A stretch of DNA of 64,000 nucleotides from Lachnospiraceae bacterium. GTDB taxonomy: Bacteria; Bacillota; Clostridia; Lachnospirales; Lachnospiraceae. Below the pieces are notes generated by a model that ran no database searches, was not told the DNA's origin, and worked only from the letters and a program-made list of their open reading frames with translations. The first letter of the stretch is position 1, and each line of letters starts with the position of its first letter. Location: assembly GCA_009774395.1 (NCBI GenBank), contig VSNQ01000004.1:13788-77787 (forward strand), written 5' to 3'. Positions 34,016-43,489 of this stretch are shown in pieces. Made by a program: the position numbers and the translations under genes.

Positions 34016-36274
34016 CTATAAATCAAAGTCAAAATCATCCAAACTATCAATCATCTGCTGCGCGGTTTCATCAAGTGTGGTATTGATTGCCTCACTGACT
34101 TCCTGTGCATTTAATCCCCATATTTCACCTAAGTTTTCCGCAATTTCATCCTTTTCCAGTGCAGAAAAATCAGCAAATGCACGCCGCAGGAATACAAGCG
34201 CCCGTTTAAACTCCTCATCATCAAGTGTTTCCAAATATTCATCAAGACTTTCCCATAAGGACAGTCTTGCAATTAAGGCATATTGGTTTTTCATAGCAAG
34301 CCCTTCAAACCAGCCGGCACCCAGATCCGCCGGAATGCCCTTTGACAGCCGCCGCTCTACCTCTGTGCGAAGCTGTTGTGAAGTCATACTGCCCCGCTCT
34401 AATAAGATTGCTGCTGCAAAGCCAGATAATTTCGTATTTAAGTCATCCCGCTGCGCAATCTCCATTAAAACCGCTGTCCACTCGTCACGCTCTAGGAAAT
34501 CATGTGCCAATGCCACGCTGTTTAGCTGCTCCATTGCGGTTATTATTACTTTGCTTGCCTCGTCGTCGCATACACACGCATTTACCAGCGTCAGACAAGA
34601 ACGATAGTAAAGCTGCTGCAAAATCGGAATTAACGGCGCAGAATCAACTCTGCGGATATTTCCATATTGTATTACAGTGGAAAGTCTATAGGCAGTCTGC
34701 GCCAAATCTTTTATCGAAGAAGCACCAGATGCTGCATCAATTGCAAGCCGCTGCAATGCTGCTGTTGCATAATTGGCAGCAGCTTCCATTCCGCACGAAA
34801 ATGCATCTTCAATGACAGACGCAATCGTTCCCATATCCGTCGCGCCTTCGACACGCTCTTTCATTACAAAAGATGCCGCACCTGCAACCGTATCACCTTT
34901 TAATGCGGATTCTACCAATTCAATCTCCGCTTCCGGCGTCCAGCGCACTGTCCAATGCTCCGACCATGTAGCATTTTCCTGTTTTACCTGCTGTTTTTGT
35001 GCAAAACTAATATTCAGTACTCGAAGCTGGTTTAAAAAGGAAGAACGGTGCAAATCCATAAAAGCCGCCTTCTCCGAAGAAACACGCCTGTTTTCGCGCA
35101 AATCCAGCATTAAGTCCTGCGCCGTCAAATCACGATATTTTTCCAGCTTTAATTTCTTAATCTGTCGATAAAAATCCTCTTGAATGCTTGTGCGGCTCAC
35201 ACCCTCGGGCAACGCGCCGATTGTCGTACCAATCTCTGTATCTGCTGTAGCAAGACTAATTGTGGGAAAGCTTCCCTCGCCTAGACAAGTTAACGCCGCA
35301 TCACGCAAATCGCGAAGTACCGGCACTGTTCCTCCCCTTAACTGCGCCAGCGCATTGGCAAGACGCACCGCCTCAATTACAGACGCCGACGAAACGGGAT
35401 TGCCGTTTTCTCTTTGATATGCTGCGATCTTCGATAAATAGCTTAGTGCAGAATACTGTTTTTCCTTTTTGTTTAATCCTTTCCATAATAGTGCATAATA
35501 TGCCGGTGCCTTGTTCCCTGCACCGTATCCCGACCTTGAGGAAAGTCGATAATAGGAGTATGGCATTAACGTATGATTTGCTGCAAGCTTCGGCATTTTC
35601 GGCAGCTTATTCTCCTCCTGCCAGCTTTTTAAGCCTTTTACATGATAGGAACCTGTCACCACCACAATATCCTCTGGCGCAATACCGCGATCGACAGCCG
35701 TCTTAATCTGATAACGCATATAGGATTCGCGCAGTGCCGTTTCTGCCCAGTCAGAATCTTCTCCTTCTGTCAATTCCCGCAGATTTTCGCCGAAACTGTT
35801 CGCCCCTTGGTGATACGCCTGCGCGCTTTGTGCGTGCTCCAGTACACGCTCCCAAAACGTTTCATGCCCATCCTCTTGGCTTTTCTCATCAAGCTGTTGG
35901 TACACCGTCATTCTGCCTTCTTCGCCCTGTGTATCATCATTATTGGTTTCCGGTACTGCCAAAAACGCTTCGGAAGGCAAGTCAATAAAATGACATTCCA
36001 CGGACTGCTCATGACACCAACGGATCGCCTGATATTCCGGCGAATATTCCGCAAAAGGATAGAGAATTGTCCGCACCGGCGCATCTTTTGTATATGCCAG
36101 AACTGCAATCGGTGTTTTTGTTTCCTGCCGCACCATATCCCCAAGCATATCGTCAAAATCACTTGGTCCCTCAATCAACACAAGTTTCGGCTTCTTTTCA
36201 TCTAAATACTCTCTTAAGAAATACGCCCCCGCCGGTGATAAATGCCGTATTCCAAAAAAATGTGGGTTATTCAT
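34016..36274 (-). CDS. DUF5682-type protein of the MoxR-vWA cluster
   Basis: 752 residues. The N-terminus FFGIRHLSPAGAYFL and then VLIEGPSDFDD with YPFAEYSPEYQAIRW and FIDLPSE is the signature of the DUF5682 family, which neighbours MoxR/vWA/SWIM genes in many bacteria (YehM-like in E. coli). The N-terminal part resembles the EreA/ChaN-type fold; GSYHVKG falls near 205-215. The C-terminal half is helical, repeat-like. The biochemical role is unknown. The start is set by GGAGG 6 bases upstream. It is 85 bases after the retropepsin-like gene. Confidence 0.85.
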   Translation of the reverse strand: MNNPHFFGIRHLSPAGAYFLREYLDEKKPKLVLIEGPSDFDDMLGDMVRQETKTPIAVLAYTKDAPVRTILYPFAEYSPEYQAIRWCHEQSVECHFIDLPSEAFLAVPETNNDDTQGEEGRMTVYQQLDEKSQEDGHETFWERVLEHAQSAQAYHQGANSFGENLRELTEGEDSDWAETALRESYMRYQIKTAVDRGIAPEDIVVVTGSYHVKGLKSWQEENKLPKMPKLAANHTLMPYSYYRLSSRSGYGAGNKAPAYYALLWKGLNKKEKQYSALSYLSKIAAYQRENGNPVSSASVIEAVRLANALAQLRGGTVPVLRDLRDAALTCLGEGSFPTISLATADTEIGTTIGALPEGVSRTSIQEDFYRQIKKLKLEKYRDLTAQDLMLDLRENRRVSSEKAAFMDLHRSSFLNQLRVLNISFAQKQQVKQENATWSEHWTVRWTPEAEIELVESALKGDTVAGAASFVMKERVEGATDMGTIASVIEDAFSCGMEAAANYATAALQRLAIDAASGASSIKDLAQTAYRLSTVIQYGNIRRVDSAPLIPILQQLYYRSCLTLVNACVCDDEASKVIITAMEQLNSVALAHDFLERDEWTAVLMEIAQRDDLNTKLSGFAAAILLERGSMTSQQLRTEVERRLSKGIPADLGAGWFEGLAMKNQYALIARLSLWESLDEYLETLDDEEFKRALVFLRRAFADFSALEKDEIAENLGEIWGLNAQEVSEAINTTLDETAQQMIDSLDDFDFDL

Positions 36275-36359
36275 CTTTAACCTCCATATCTACAAATCAC
36301 CACACCGCTTAAAATGTAGGATTCCTACTCTTCCCAATATCACAAATTCCGGCTGATTA

Positions 36360-36818
36360 TCATGTGTTCTCCTCCGAGCTGCACAAAACATATATCTTAC
36401 CATTTTTATCTACAATTTTTAGATGCCGGATAGAACTTTCGCTATCAGGAACTGTAACATTGAATTTATGATTATATTCATCTATTTCATAGATTAAATT
36501 GCTAAACATTGTTGCGCTTAAAATCATATGAAATGATGCATTCCATTCATTACACGCAATAATATGCATATTTGGATATAAAAGCTCTCCGACTTGAATC
36601 GTAACTTTATATAAATTGCCGTACGTCTTTCCGCCAAAGCCGAAAAATGGAACAGTCCTTTTCACTAATTGCGCCTTAAGTCCTCTCGTTAATACACTTT
36701 CCTCACCTACCCAAACAGGAATTAATGCACCTGTATCTAACAAAGCATCCAACCCATTTCCAAGCATAATAATAGGTCTTTGCTGACTCTCATCCAAATC
36801 CAATGTCATCTGTTTCAT
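36360..36818 (-). CDS. Retropepsin-like aspartic protease family protein
   Basis: 152 residues. LLDTGALIPVW with Asp28-Thr29-Gly30 is the active-site motif of retropepsin-type aspartic proteases, and the downstream GFGG and LSATMF segments fit the two remaining strands and helix of a single protease lobe. Such proteins act as dimers. The ATG overlaps the stop of the small upstream gene (ATGA), so the two are translationally coupled. It lies inside the MoxR-vWA cluster. Whether it cleaves anything is not shown; single-lobe homologues may also bind peptides. Confidence 0.7.
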   Translation of the reverse strand: MKQMTLDLDESQQRPIIMLGNGLDALLDTGALIPVWVGEESVLTRGLKAQLVKRTVPFFGFGGKTYGNLYKVTIQVGELLYPNMHIIACNEWNASFHMILSATMFSNLIYEIDEYNHKFNVTVPDSESSIRHLKIVDKNGKIYVLCSSEENT

Positions 36819-37051
36819 CCATGTACCTCAACCATTCCCAATTGAAAGAGGTTATCTGGTGTTGTATATCTTGCCTTTATTTCCCCTTGCAGCATCAACA
36901 TTGTTAATTCATCCTTTGTTTTATCTATGTATTTTACTACTGCCGACTTTACGGTCGCTTTATTGTCGGGGTACCATTCCACATCCACCAATCCAACCCA
37001 TTGATCTGGATACTTCTCTTGAATCTCCTCCCATGTCATTCTTTCGCCCAT
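36815..37051 (-). CDS. Small partner protein, WxEIxxxxPDxWV family
   Basis: 78 residues from ATG 37051, with GGAGGG 6 bases upstream; the frame runs 13 codons further into the AAA+ gene without a site. GERMTWEEIQEKYPDQWVGL is the family motif shared with the protein at 29903. It overlaps the retropepsin-like gene by an ATGA, so the two are likely made in equal amounts and may form a pair, for instance inhibitor, scaffold or substrate. No catalytic motif is seen. Confidence 0.75.
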   Translation of the reverse strand: MGERMTWEEIQEKYPDQWVGLVDVEWYPDNKATVKSAVVKYIDKTKDELTMLMLQGEIKARYTTPDNLFQLGMVEVHG

Positions 37052-37071
37052 ATTGAACCCTCCAAGATACT

Positions 37072-38154
37072 TTATACTAAATCCCGACACGCCTTATAAA
37101 GCCCAAGCCATCCGGAACCACGCTTTTTCATAACATTTTCAAGATATTCTTTCCATGCTACGGCATCTTTTTCTTCTTCTTTAATAATAGCGCCCTGCAG
37201 CCCAGCTGCCAAGTCTTCATCGGCAATAATTCCGCTGCCAAAACTGCCGGCTAATGCCATGCTGTTGCACAAAAGCGAAATCGCTTCTGCGGTTGAAAGT
37301 ACGCCAGAGGTCGTTTTAACCTTGCGGCTGCGGTCAAGCGTTTCGCCGCTGCGCAGCTCGCGGAAAATGGTACAGACTTTCTCTACTACAGCTTCTTCCG
37401 GAAGTGACGCGTTTAAGTCAAGATTGCTGGAAAGCTGTTCGACTCTTGTCTTCACAATTTCTATTTCAGAATTTAAGTCCGCCGGCGCGGGCAGCACAAC
37501 GATATTAAATCTTCGTTTTAACGCAGCAGACATTTCGTTCACGCCCTTATCCCTTGTATTTGCTGTAGCAATTACGGAAAATCCTTTCTGTGCTGCTACT
37601 TCCATATTTAATTCTGGTACAGAAATTCTTTTCTCTGAAAGAATCGAAATCAACGCATCCTGCACTTCAGAAGCACAGCGGGATATTTCCTCAAGCCGCG
37701 CAATTGTACCTGTTTCCATTGCGTGAAATATCGGGCTTTTGAGCATCGCCTCCTGTGACGGGCCTTTCGCAATTAACATTGCATAATTCCAGGAATAGCG
37801 AATCTGCTCCTCGGTAGTGCCTGCAGTTCCTTGAATGACTTTGGTAGAATCACCGTTAATTGCTGCCGTTAAATGTTCTGAAAGCCAGCTTTTTGCCGTT
37901 CCCGGTTCACCGATCAGCAAAAGCGCTCTATCTGTAACCAATGTTGATACTGCGATTTCCACAAGCCGCTCATGTCCTATATATTTTGGTGTAATTTCCT
38001 TTCCCTTTACTTTGCCGCCGCAAACATATGTTTTTACTGACTGCGGCGACATTTTCCATCCTGTTGGAATCGGATTTGTTTCCGCTGCAATTAATGCCTC
38101 AATTTCTTCCTGAAATAACTGCTCCGCTGGCAGTCTTAATGTTTTGTCGCTCAT
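37072..38154 (-). CDS. MoxR-type AAA+ ATPase
   Basis: 360 residues. Walker A GEPGTAKS is at 82-89, and a Walker B-like RLEEISR near 155 carries Glu-Glu in place of the usual Asp-Glu. The sensor-1 region ATANTRDKGVN follows, then LKRRFN with the arginine-finger type residue. MoxR ATPases work with vWA proteins to remodel or mature targets. It lies in the middle of the cluster, matching YehL in the E. coli set. AAAGGAG lies 13 bases upstream of the ATG, a slightly long spacing. The small partner gene starts 21 bases after its stop. Confidence 0.9.
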   Translation of the reverse strand: MSDKTLRLPAEQLFQEEIEALIAAETNPIPTGWKMSPQSVKTYVCGGKVKGKEITPKYIGHERLVEIAVSTLVTDRALLLIGEPGTAKSWLSEHLTAAINGDSTKVIQGTAGTTEEQIRYSWNYAMLIAKGPSQEAMLKSPIFHAMETGTIARLEEISRCASEVQDALISILSEKRISVPELNMEVAAQKGFSVIATANTRDKGVNEMSAALKRRFNIVVLPAPADLNSEIEIVKTRVEQLSSNLDLNASLPEEAVVEKVCTIFRELRSGETLDRSRKVKTTSGVLSTAEAISLLCNSMALAGSFGSGIIADEDLAAGLQGAIIKEEEKDAVAWKEYLENVMKKRGSGWLGLYKACRDLV

Positions 38155-38290
38155 TTCTTACTGTAAACTCCTTTCTTTGTTCATTGTCCAATTTTGACTA
38201 CAAATCAGCCTTACTAAGTTGTAATCAATTCCTATTCTATCGAAACCTAACCATCCCTCAAACACAATACGCCTTTATCTGACTGCAACA

Positions 38291-39859
38291 CTATCCCATA
38301 AGCCATCCCGCATTATTTTTCTCTGCGGAAAGCTGTAACTGCTGTTCTATTATCTCAGGTCTATCGTCCGTATAATTCATATAATATCCCCGCAAAATAT
38401 AGCCGCCGTTTTCCCAATGGACATAGGAAAGCACTATACTAATTGTATCCTTACATAATTTAAGAGAAATTTTCTTTTGCTCTGCCTGACTTTGCAGCCA
38501 TGTTACGCAGTTTTCACCTTTTAACAGTTTTGCCATAGCTGCTGCTGGCAAAAAGCTAGGATTTATTGTACTCCCGTCTGTATTTTCGCCGGAATGTTCA
38601 TATAAATCCATTGCCAGTGCTTCCAGACTTTCATCGGCTGCTGTAATTAGAGAAAAGAACAGAAGCATTCCCATAGAATCCTCAAAAAAACGCATTCGAT
38701 CATACCGCGAATGGGGTAACGGCGACATTAAGTCATAGTTTAACTGCGGCATAGCACCGACACCATTATTTTTCCTGCGTTGTAATGCTTCCCGATAGCA
38801 GGCGCATATTTCCTCTCCGCCCTTGCCAACAAACGCTGCCAATAGTTCCTGCAAAAAATCAATTTTTTCTCTGCTTTCCATTGATACAAGCATACGAAGC
38901 GCCCTATCTCTGCCCTCGTCATCCAATGCATTATCCAGTGCTGCGATTGTGGCATGAAACCACTCCGCGATAAGCGCCGCTGACCATTTTGTTGTGGTTG
39001 TACGCAGATACGGCAATGCACTTTTGGGCTTGCTCTTAAAAAATGCGTATGCGCGCTCGCTCTCCATTGACGCAAGCGCACGAATTGCCGCTTCCTTGCA
39101 TTTCCCCCGCTCACTTTTTGTATAACCAATTAATAAATCAATATTTTCTTGATTGTGCCTTAACGCATATATCAATGCCTGCCGTACTTCCTTTTCCGCT
39201 GTTTGCAGCATTTCTATGTAAAAAGAATCCGCACGTTCTTCCAACACCGTTTCAATAATCTGTACACGCCTTACCATTTCCCGCTTCCCTTTAGGATCGA
39301 AATCCTTTTTCAGCAAAGGAAGAACAGCTTCTCCCTGATTGGCAAGCCATTTTGCTGCAGCGTCTGCAAACATGGTACTTGAGCTTCCCAATGCCTGCAC
39401 CAAATAAGATTTTACACGAAAATCTTCAAACCACTCTGGTTCTCGATCATAGGTATCACAAATATACGCATAATGATTTCCACTCGATAATGTAACTGCT
39501 TCCCGCAGATGATACAGCAAAGAATACGGTGCATTGACTGCGATATGTTCTTCGTACTGCTGAATGGAAAGCGGCATAGCACTACCATCTACCTCCACCT
39601 CCACCATTCCCAACGTACAAAGTACCGAATCCACCAGCGTCAGCGCTTCCAAGAGTGTCTGGGCTGGTGTTGGACACTCTTGGGTTAAAAGCGTATGTAC
39701 ATATTCACCGATTTTTGCAAAAACTGGTGAAGCCGTTTCCAGTGGTTTGATTGCCTCTGCTGCCTTCTTGAAACGAAAATCCTCCGCTAACAGGTTTGTT
39801 CCAGCAATTGCCGCCGCACGCATACGGGTACGCAGTTCATAAATGGGTTTGACGTCCAT
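38291..39859 (-). CDS. Helical-repeat protein, paralogue of the next gene (522 residues)
   Basis: Starts MDVKPIYELRTRMRAAAIAG with AAAGGAG upstream. The N-terminal 115 or so residues match the product of 39892-41859 very closely (shared AAEAIKPLE and SPVFAKIG). The rest has HEAT-like helical pairs, including KGKREMVRRVQ and GEEICACYREAL, which are also shared. It is 133 residues shorter than its paralogue, mainly in the C-terminal half. I do not recognise the family by name. In the cluster it may be a scaffold or a target of the MoxR-vWA machine. It is followed by a 136-base gap before the AAA+ gene. Confidence 0.8.
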   Translation of the reverse strand: MDVKPIYELRTRMRAAAIAGTNLLAEDFRFKKAAEAIKPLETASPVFAKIGEYVHTLLTQECPTPAQTLLEALTLVDSVLCTLGMVEVEVDGSAMPLSIQQYEEHIAVNAPYSLLYHLREAVTLSSGNHYAYICDTYDREPEWFEDFRVKSYLVQALGSSSTMFADAAAKWLANQGEAVLPLLKKDFDPKGKREMVRRVQIIETVLEERADSFYIEMLQTAEKEVRQALIYALRHNQENIDLLIGYTKSERGKCKEAAIRALASMESERAYAFFKSKPKSALPYLRTTTTKWSAALIAEWFHATIAALDNALDDEGRDRALRMLVSMESREKIDFLQELLAAFVGKGGEEICACYREALQRRKNNGVGAMPQLNYDLMSPLPHSRYDRMRFFEDSMGMLLFFSLITAADESLEALAMDLYEHSGENTDGSTINPSFLPAAAMAKLLKGENCVTWLQSQAEQKKISLKLCKDTISIVLSYVHWENGGYILRGYYMNYTDDRPEIIEQQLQLSAEKNNAGWLMG

Positions 39860-39891
39860 ACTTTTTTACTCCTTTCCCAAAGGAATCACTG

Positions 39892-41859
39892 TTATTCTTT
39901 GCTCCACTCGATAATCCATTGATCCAACATATGCAAACTTAAATTTTTATTTTTTATTTCTCCTGCTTGAACAGCATTATATATCGCTCTTGCTTCCTCT
40001 ACAATTACGCTGTTTCCGCCCGGCATCTGGCTTAGATACCTTTGAATTGACCACCCACCGACACTAGGATTATTTTTTACATATTGAAGCCCCAATCCCT
40101 TGCATTCTGTCCAGCCACAGCCCTTCATATATAAAAGATATTCTTCATTATCCTTTGTAAGCAGCGCTCTTTGATAAAAATATTCACCCATTTGTCTGCG
40201 CTGCTCTTCATCAAGAGGCGGCAGCCAGTTATGGATAATATTATCCATATCCTTGCTGGCGTGCTTTATCATCCATGCAATAATCTGGCTGCTGCAGGGA
40301 ATCGTAACTGGATAAGATTCGCTATATACAACTTTAAAAATATAACCATTTTTTTCTCTACTATAACAAATATGCGAGAGTGCCTCTTGTATGGATTGCA
40401 TACATACTTTATTTGTCTTTGGTTTGGGCTGATCAGCGGCTGCTGGCTGCACGGTAAGCTGTTCCTCCAGCCATTGGGTACAGTCTTCCTCCTCCATAAT
40501 TTTCACAATCACCGCTGCGGATAGGAAATGCACGTCTTTTTGTCCGCCTTCTCCCTGATACAGTTCCAATGCCAATGCCTTTAATGACGGATCGGGATTG
40601 AGCATCAAAGAAGGACGCAGAATCATCTCCATCCCTATCGCAAAATACATATTGTGAATACGATAAAACAGATGTCTTACCCAATAATAAAGTTCAACCA
40701 TATCCGGAATATCTAAATCGCTAAAATACATTAACCCTGCTGGTTTTAACCGATTTAATAAATCCTTATGCGCAAGCGCCGCACGATAGCAGGCACAGAT
40801 TTCCTCGCCGCCTTTTCCTAAAAGCGCAAGAATACAATAATTCAAAGCGGCTATTTTTGCTGCTGTTTCCTTATCTGTCTTGCATACACCAGTCACATCG
40901 CCTTTTAGTTCATCAACCGGCAGCGCAATTACCTCCGCAAGTGCCTTATGAAATATCTCTGGCAGCATCTTTACTGCCCATGACGTTGAAACATTTAATA
41001 GATATTTTAATCCGTCTGCTGGCTTTTTCTCAATTGTCTTTTGAAATAGCGCATGTGCACGCTCGTCCTCCATCTTTGCCAGAACGCTGTATACCATCTG
41101 TTTTGCTTTGCCTTTTTCTGTTTTTACCATATCAATTAAAAGTTCAATATTTTCTGGTGCAAACCGCAGGGCATAGATTAGTTCCTGACGCACATCTTTC
41201 TCTGCGGTTTCCAACATTTTTAGGTAAAAATCATTTGCTCGCTCCCCAGCGATTCCCTCTATCACTTGGACACGGCGCACCATCTCCTTTTTCCCTTTTG
41301 GATCAAAGTCTTTCATAACAAATGGCAGAATTGCCTCTCCTTCATTTTCAAGCCATGTTACTACCAGATCCGCCAGTTCTGCATAGGAAGCATTGAGCCC
41401 TTGCACTAGTACATATTTGACTCGATAATCCTGAAACGCTTCCAAATTGTTTTGCCGTATTTCACATGCCAAATTATAATGGCCGCTGCCCGTAGTCGTC
41501 AGTGCATCTGTAAGATTTTTTAACACGGAATATGGCGCATTTACCACAAATTCCTCATTGTTTTTCGGTACTTCTAATGATTCTATTTCACCCTTTACAT
41601 CTACGTTCCCTAATGTACAGATTACAGCATCTACCAAAGTAATAGATTCTAATAGTGTACTTGTAGGATTTGCATTGTCTGGTGATAAGAGTTGATTAAC
41701 CATCTGCCCGATTTTTGCAAAAACTGGTGAAGATGCTTCCAATGGTTTTATAGCTTCTGCGGCACGCTTTAAACGGAAATCCTCTGCCAAAAGGCTTGCG
41801 CCCGCAATTGCCGCCGCCCGCAGACGGGCACGCAGTTCATAGATTGGTTTTGTGTCCAT
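39892..41859 (-). CDS. Helical-repeat protein, paralogue of the preceding gene (655 residues)
   Basis: Starts MDTKPIYELRARLRAAAIAG with AAAGGA upstream. It is a HEAT-like helical protein over most of its length, with the same landmarks as the 522-residue paralogue (AEAIKPLE, FDPKGKKEMVRRVQ, GKGGEEICACYRAAL). The C-terminal 130 or so residues are extra. The two arose by tandem duplication and diverged. No catalytic motif, signal or membrane segment is seen, so it is probably cytoplasmic. It stands 36 bases after the SWIM gene and 32 before its paralogue, so one transcript is likely. Confidence 0.82.
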   Translation of the reverse strand: MDTKPIYELRARLRAAAIAGASLLAEDFRLKRAAEAIKPLEASSPVFAKIGQMVNQLLSPDNANPTSTLLESITLVDAVICTLGNVDVKGEIESLEVPKNNEEFVVNAPYSVLKNLTDALTTTGSGHYNLACEIRQNNLEAFQDYRVKYVLVQGLNASYAELADLVVTWLENEGEAILPFVMKDFDPKGKKEMVRRVQVIEGIAGERANDFYLKMLETAEKDVRQELIYALRFAPENIELLIDMVKTEKGKAKQMVYSVLAKMEDERAHALFQKTIEKKPADGLKYLLNVSTSWAVKMLPEIFHKALAEVIALPVDELKGDVTGVCKTDKETAAKIAALNYCILALLGKGGEEICACYRAALAHKDLLNRLKPAGLMYFSDLDIPDMVELYYWVRHLFYRIHNMYFAIGMEMILRPSLMLNPDPSLKALALELYQGEGGQKDVHFLSAAVIVKIMEEEDCTQWLEEQLTVQPAAADQPKPKTNKVCMQSIQEALSHICYSREKNGYIFKVVYSESYPVTIPCSSQIIAWMIKHASKDMDNIIHNWLPPLDEEQRRQMGEYFYQRALLTKDNEEYLLYMKGCGWTECKGLGLQYVKNNPSVGGWSIQRYLSQMPGGNSVIVEEARAIYNAVQAGEIKNKNLSLHMLDQWIIEWSKE

Positions 41860-41895
41860 AATTATTATCCTTTCTTTTGATTTTTACGAATGTTC

Positions 41896-43374
41896 TTAAT
41901 ACAACATCCGAACTACCATATCCTCCGTAATAATACTTAACGGCTGTGCCTGCAATCTGTTATTTTCACGATTGTAATAAAATAGAGCTAACAGCACTTG
42001 CCCTTCCAGTAATTTGCTGTCCGGAAGCAGCGCAAGCCGCGTCGTGGTTTCTTCCATTCCCAGCATATCTCCCAAAAGAATTGTAGTACCCTCCGTATCC
42101 ACAAGCACATATCCCTCTTGTGCCTTTCCAATCCGCTCAAATGCAACAAGTTTTATTAACATTGGCTGTGACATTGCATTTTTTAGATAATTCTTAATTG
42201 CTTTTGCTTCCTGTTTTATGGAGGTAACTGCGTGTGCCCGCAGTGCCTGAAAATCCTCTTTCTGATAATCGCGAATCGTTGCGCCCTCCCAGCGAATGCG
42301 GAGATTACCCTCACCTGGATAGTATGCTGCACTTGGCACTTGTGCCACACCAAACACAGAATCCTCCTGTTTAATATATTTCAAAGATTTTATTGGACGG
42401 TAATTGTACGTCATAGAAATCTCACCGCTCTCCAAATCCGCCCAGCAGCCCGTATCCGTGTACTGTTTTGCCGCCTCATCATAAGATACCCAGAATGCCA
42501 ACTGCGCAAGATTGACATTTTTCTTACACTTTCCAATTGCCTCTAATTCGGAAAGTTTCCACGCACCGCCAAGTTCCTCATACAAAATCGTGTCATCCAA
42601 TGCGGCGTCATCATTTTCCAATTTATCATTAATATATTGGCGTGACTTCTTGGTCAAACTCCACAGCTTTTCCAAAACATCAATTGCGGCATCATAATGA
42701 GCATCATTGCCGTCCTTCTGAAATGCTGTTATTTCTATAATTAGGCGGTTGCACAATTTTTGTGGTCCAAGCAAGTAATAATCTCCCAACTGTTTCGCAA
42801 GTTGCTGGTAAGTGCTCAGTGCAGCGCCTGCCATCGTGCCTAAACCTGCTGACATCAAATCCATAATCATTTTCTCTGTTAAATCAAGCCCCTCTAACTG
42901 CTTTTGCAGTTTCTTAATCTTTGCGTTTTTACTAGCTTTTGCAGCAGAAGCAGCCTTTTTCTGCGCTTTTTGCTTTTCCTCCTCGGTAAGTTCTTTTTGC
43001 GGCTGTTCTTCACCGTTTGCTTTTGCATCCCTCGCCTGCTTTTTCTCCCGCTTCTTAATAATATCCTCTGGAATCTCACACACTGTAAATTCCTTCTGCG
43101 CCAGCATTTCATAAAGCAATGCTATGCTATGCTTACAGGGAAACTGCCTGCTTGGGCAGGAACAGCGGAACACTGGTGCCGCCGCATCAATATAGTCAGC
43201 AGATGTTATATAGTTGCTCTTGCCACTTCCTGTACATTCGCCCATATAAAATGTATCGTCTTGGGAACGCTGCAGTTTTACAAATCCCCCTTTTTGTGAA
43301 ATTTTTTTCCCGTTTGATGCTGCCGCTGCGTTCGGTGCATAAACAAGAATTTGCTGTTCGGTTAATTGCTGCAT
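41896..43374 (-). CDS. SWIM zinc-finger protein (YehQ-type)
   Basis: 492 residues. The SWIM motif C-x-C-x6-C-x-H is Cys71, Cys73, Cys80 and His82 (CSCPSRQFPCKH). A charged Lys/Glu/Ala-rich coiled-coil stretch follows (about 105-160), then a helical region. SWIM domains bind DNA or protein. It is the first gene of the cluster in the direction of transcription, with AGGAGGG 7 bases before its ATG. Homologues accompany MoxR, vWA and DUF5682 genes in other phyla, so it is a core member. The role is unknown. Confidence 0.88.
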   Translation of the reverse strand: MQQLTEQQILVYAPNAAAASNGKKISQKGGFVKLQRSQDDTFYMGECTGSGKSNYITSADYIDAAAPVFRCSCPSRQFPCKHSIALLYEMLAQKEFTVCEIPEDIIKKREKKQARDAKANGEEQPQKELTEEEKQKAQKKAASAAKASKNAKIKKLQKQLEGLDLTEKMIMDLMSAGLGTMAGAALSTYQQLAKQLGDYYLLGPQKLCNRLIIEITAFQKDGNDAHYDAAIDVLEKLWSLTKKSRQYINDKLENDDAALDDTILYEELGGAWKLSELEAIGKCKKNVNLAQLAFWVSYDEAAKQYTDTGCWADLESGEISMTYNYRPIKSLKYIKQEDSVFGVAQVPSAAYYPGEGNLRIRWEGATIRDYQKEDFQALRAHAVTSIKQEAKAIKNYLKNAMSQPMLIKLVAFERIGKAQEGYVLVDTEGTTILLGDMLGMEETTTRLALLPDSKLLEGQVLLALFYYNRENNRLQAQPLSIITEDMVVRMLY

Positions 43375-43489
43375 AGTAAAACCCTCCTATTTGTATTTTG
43401 TATTCCAATATGTTGCTAAAAATTATATTATCAAAATTAATATCCTCATAGTGCAAAGTCCTATATTAAATTATTACCAACTGTTTTCC

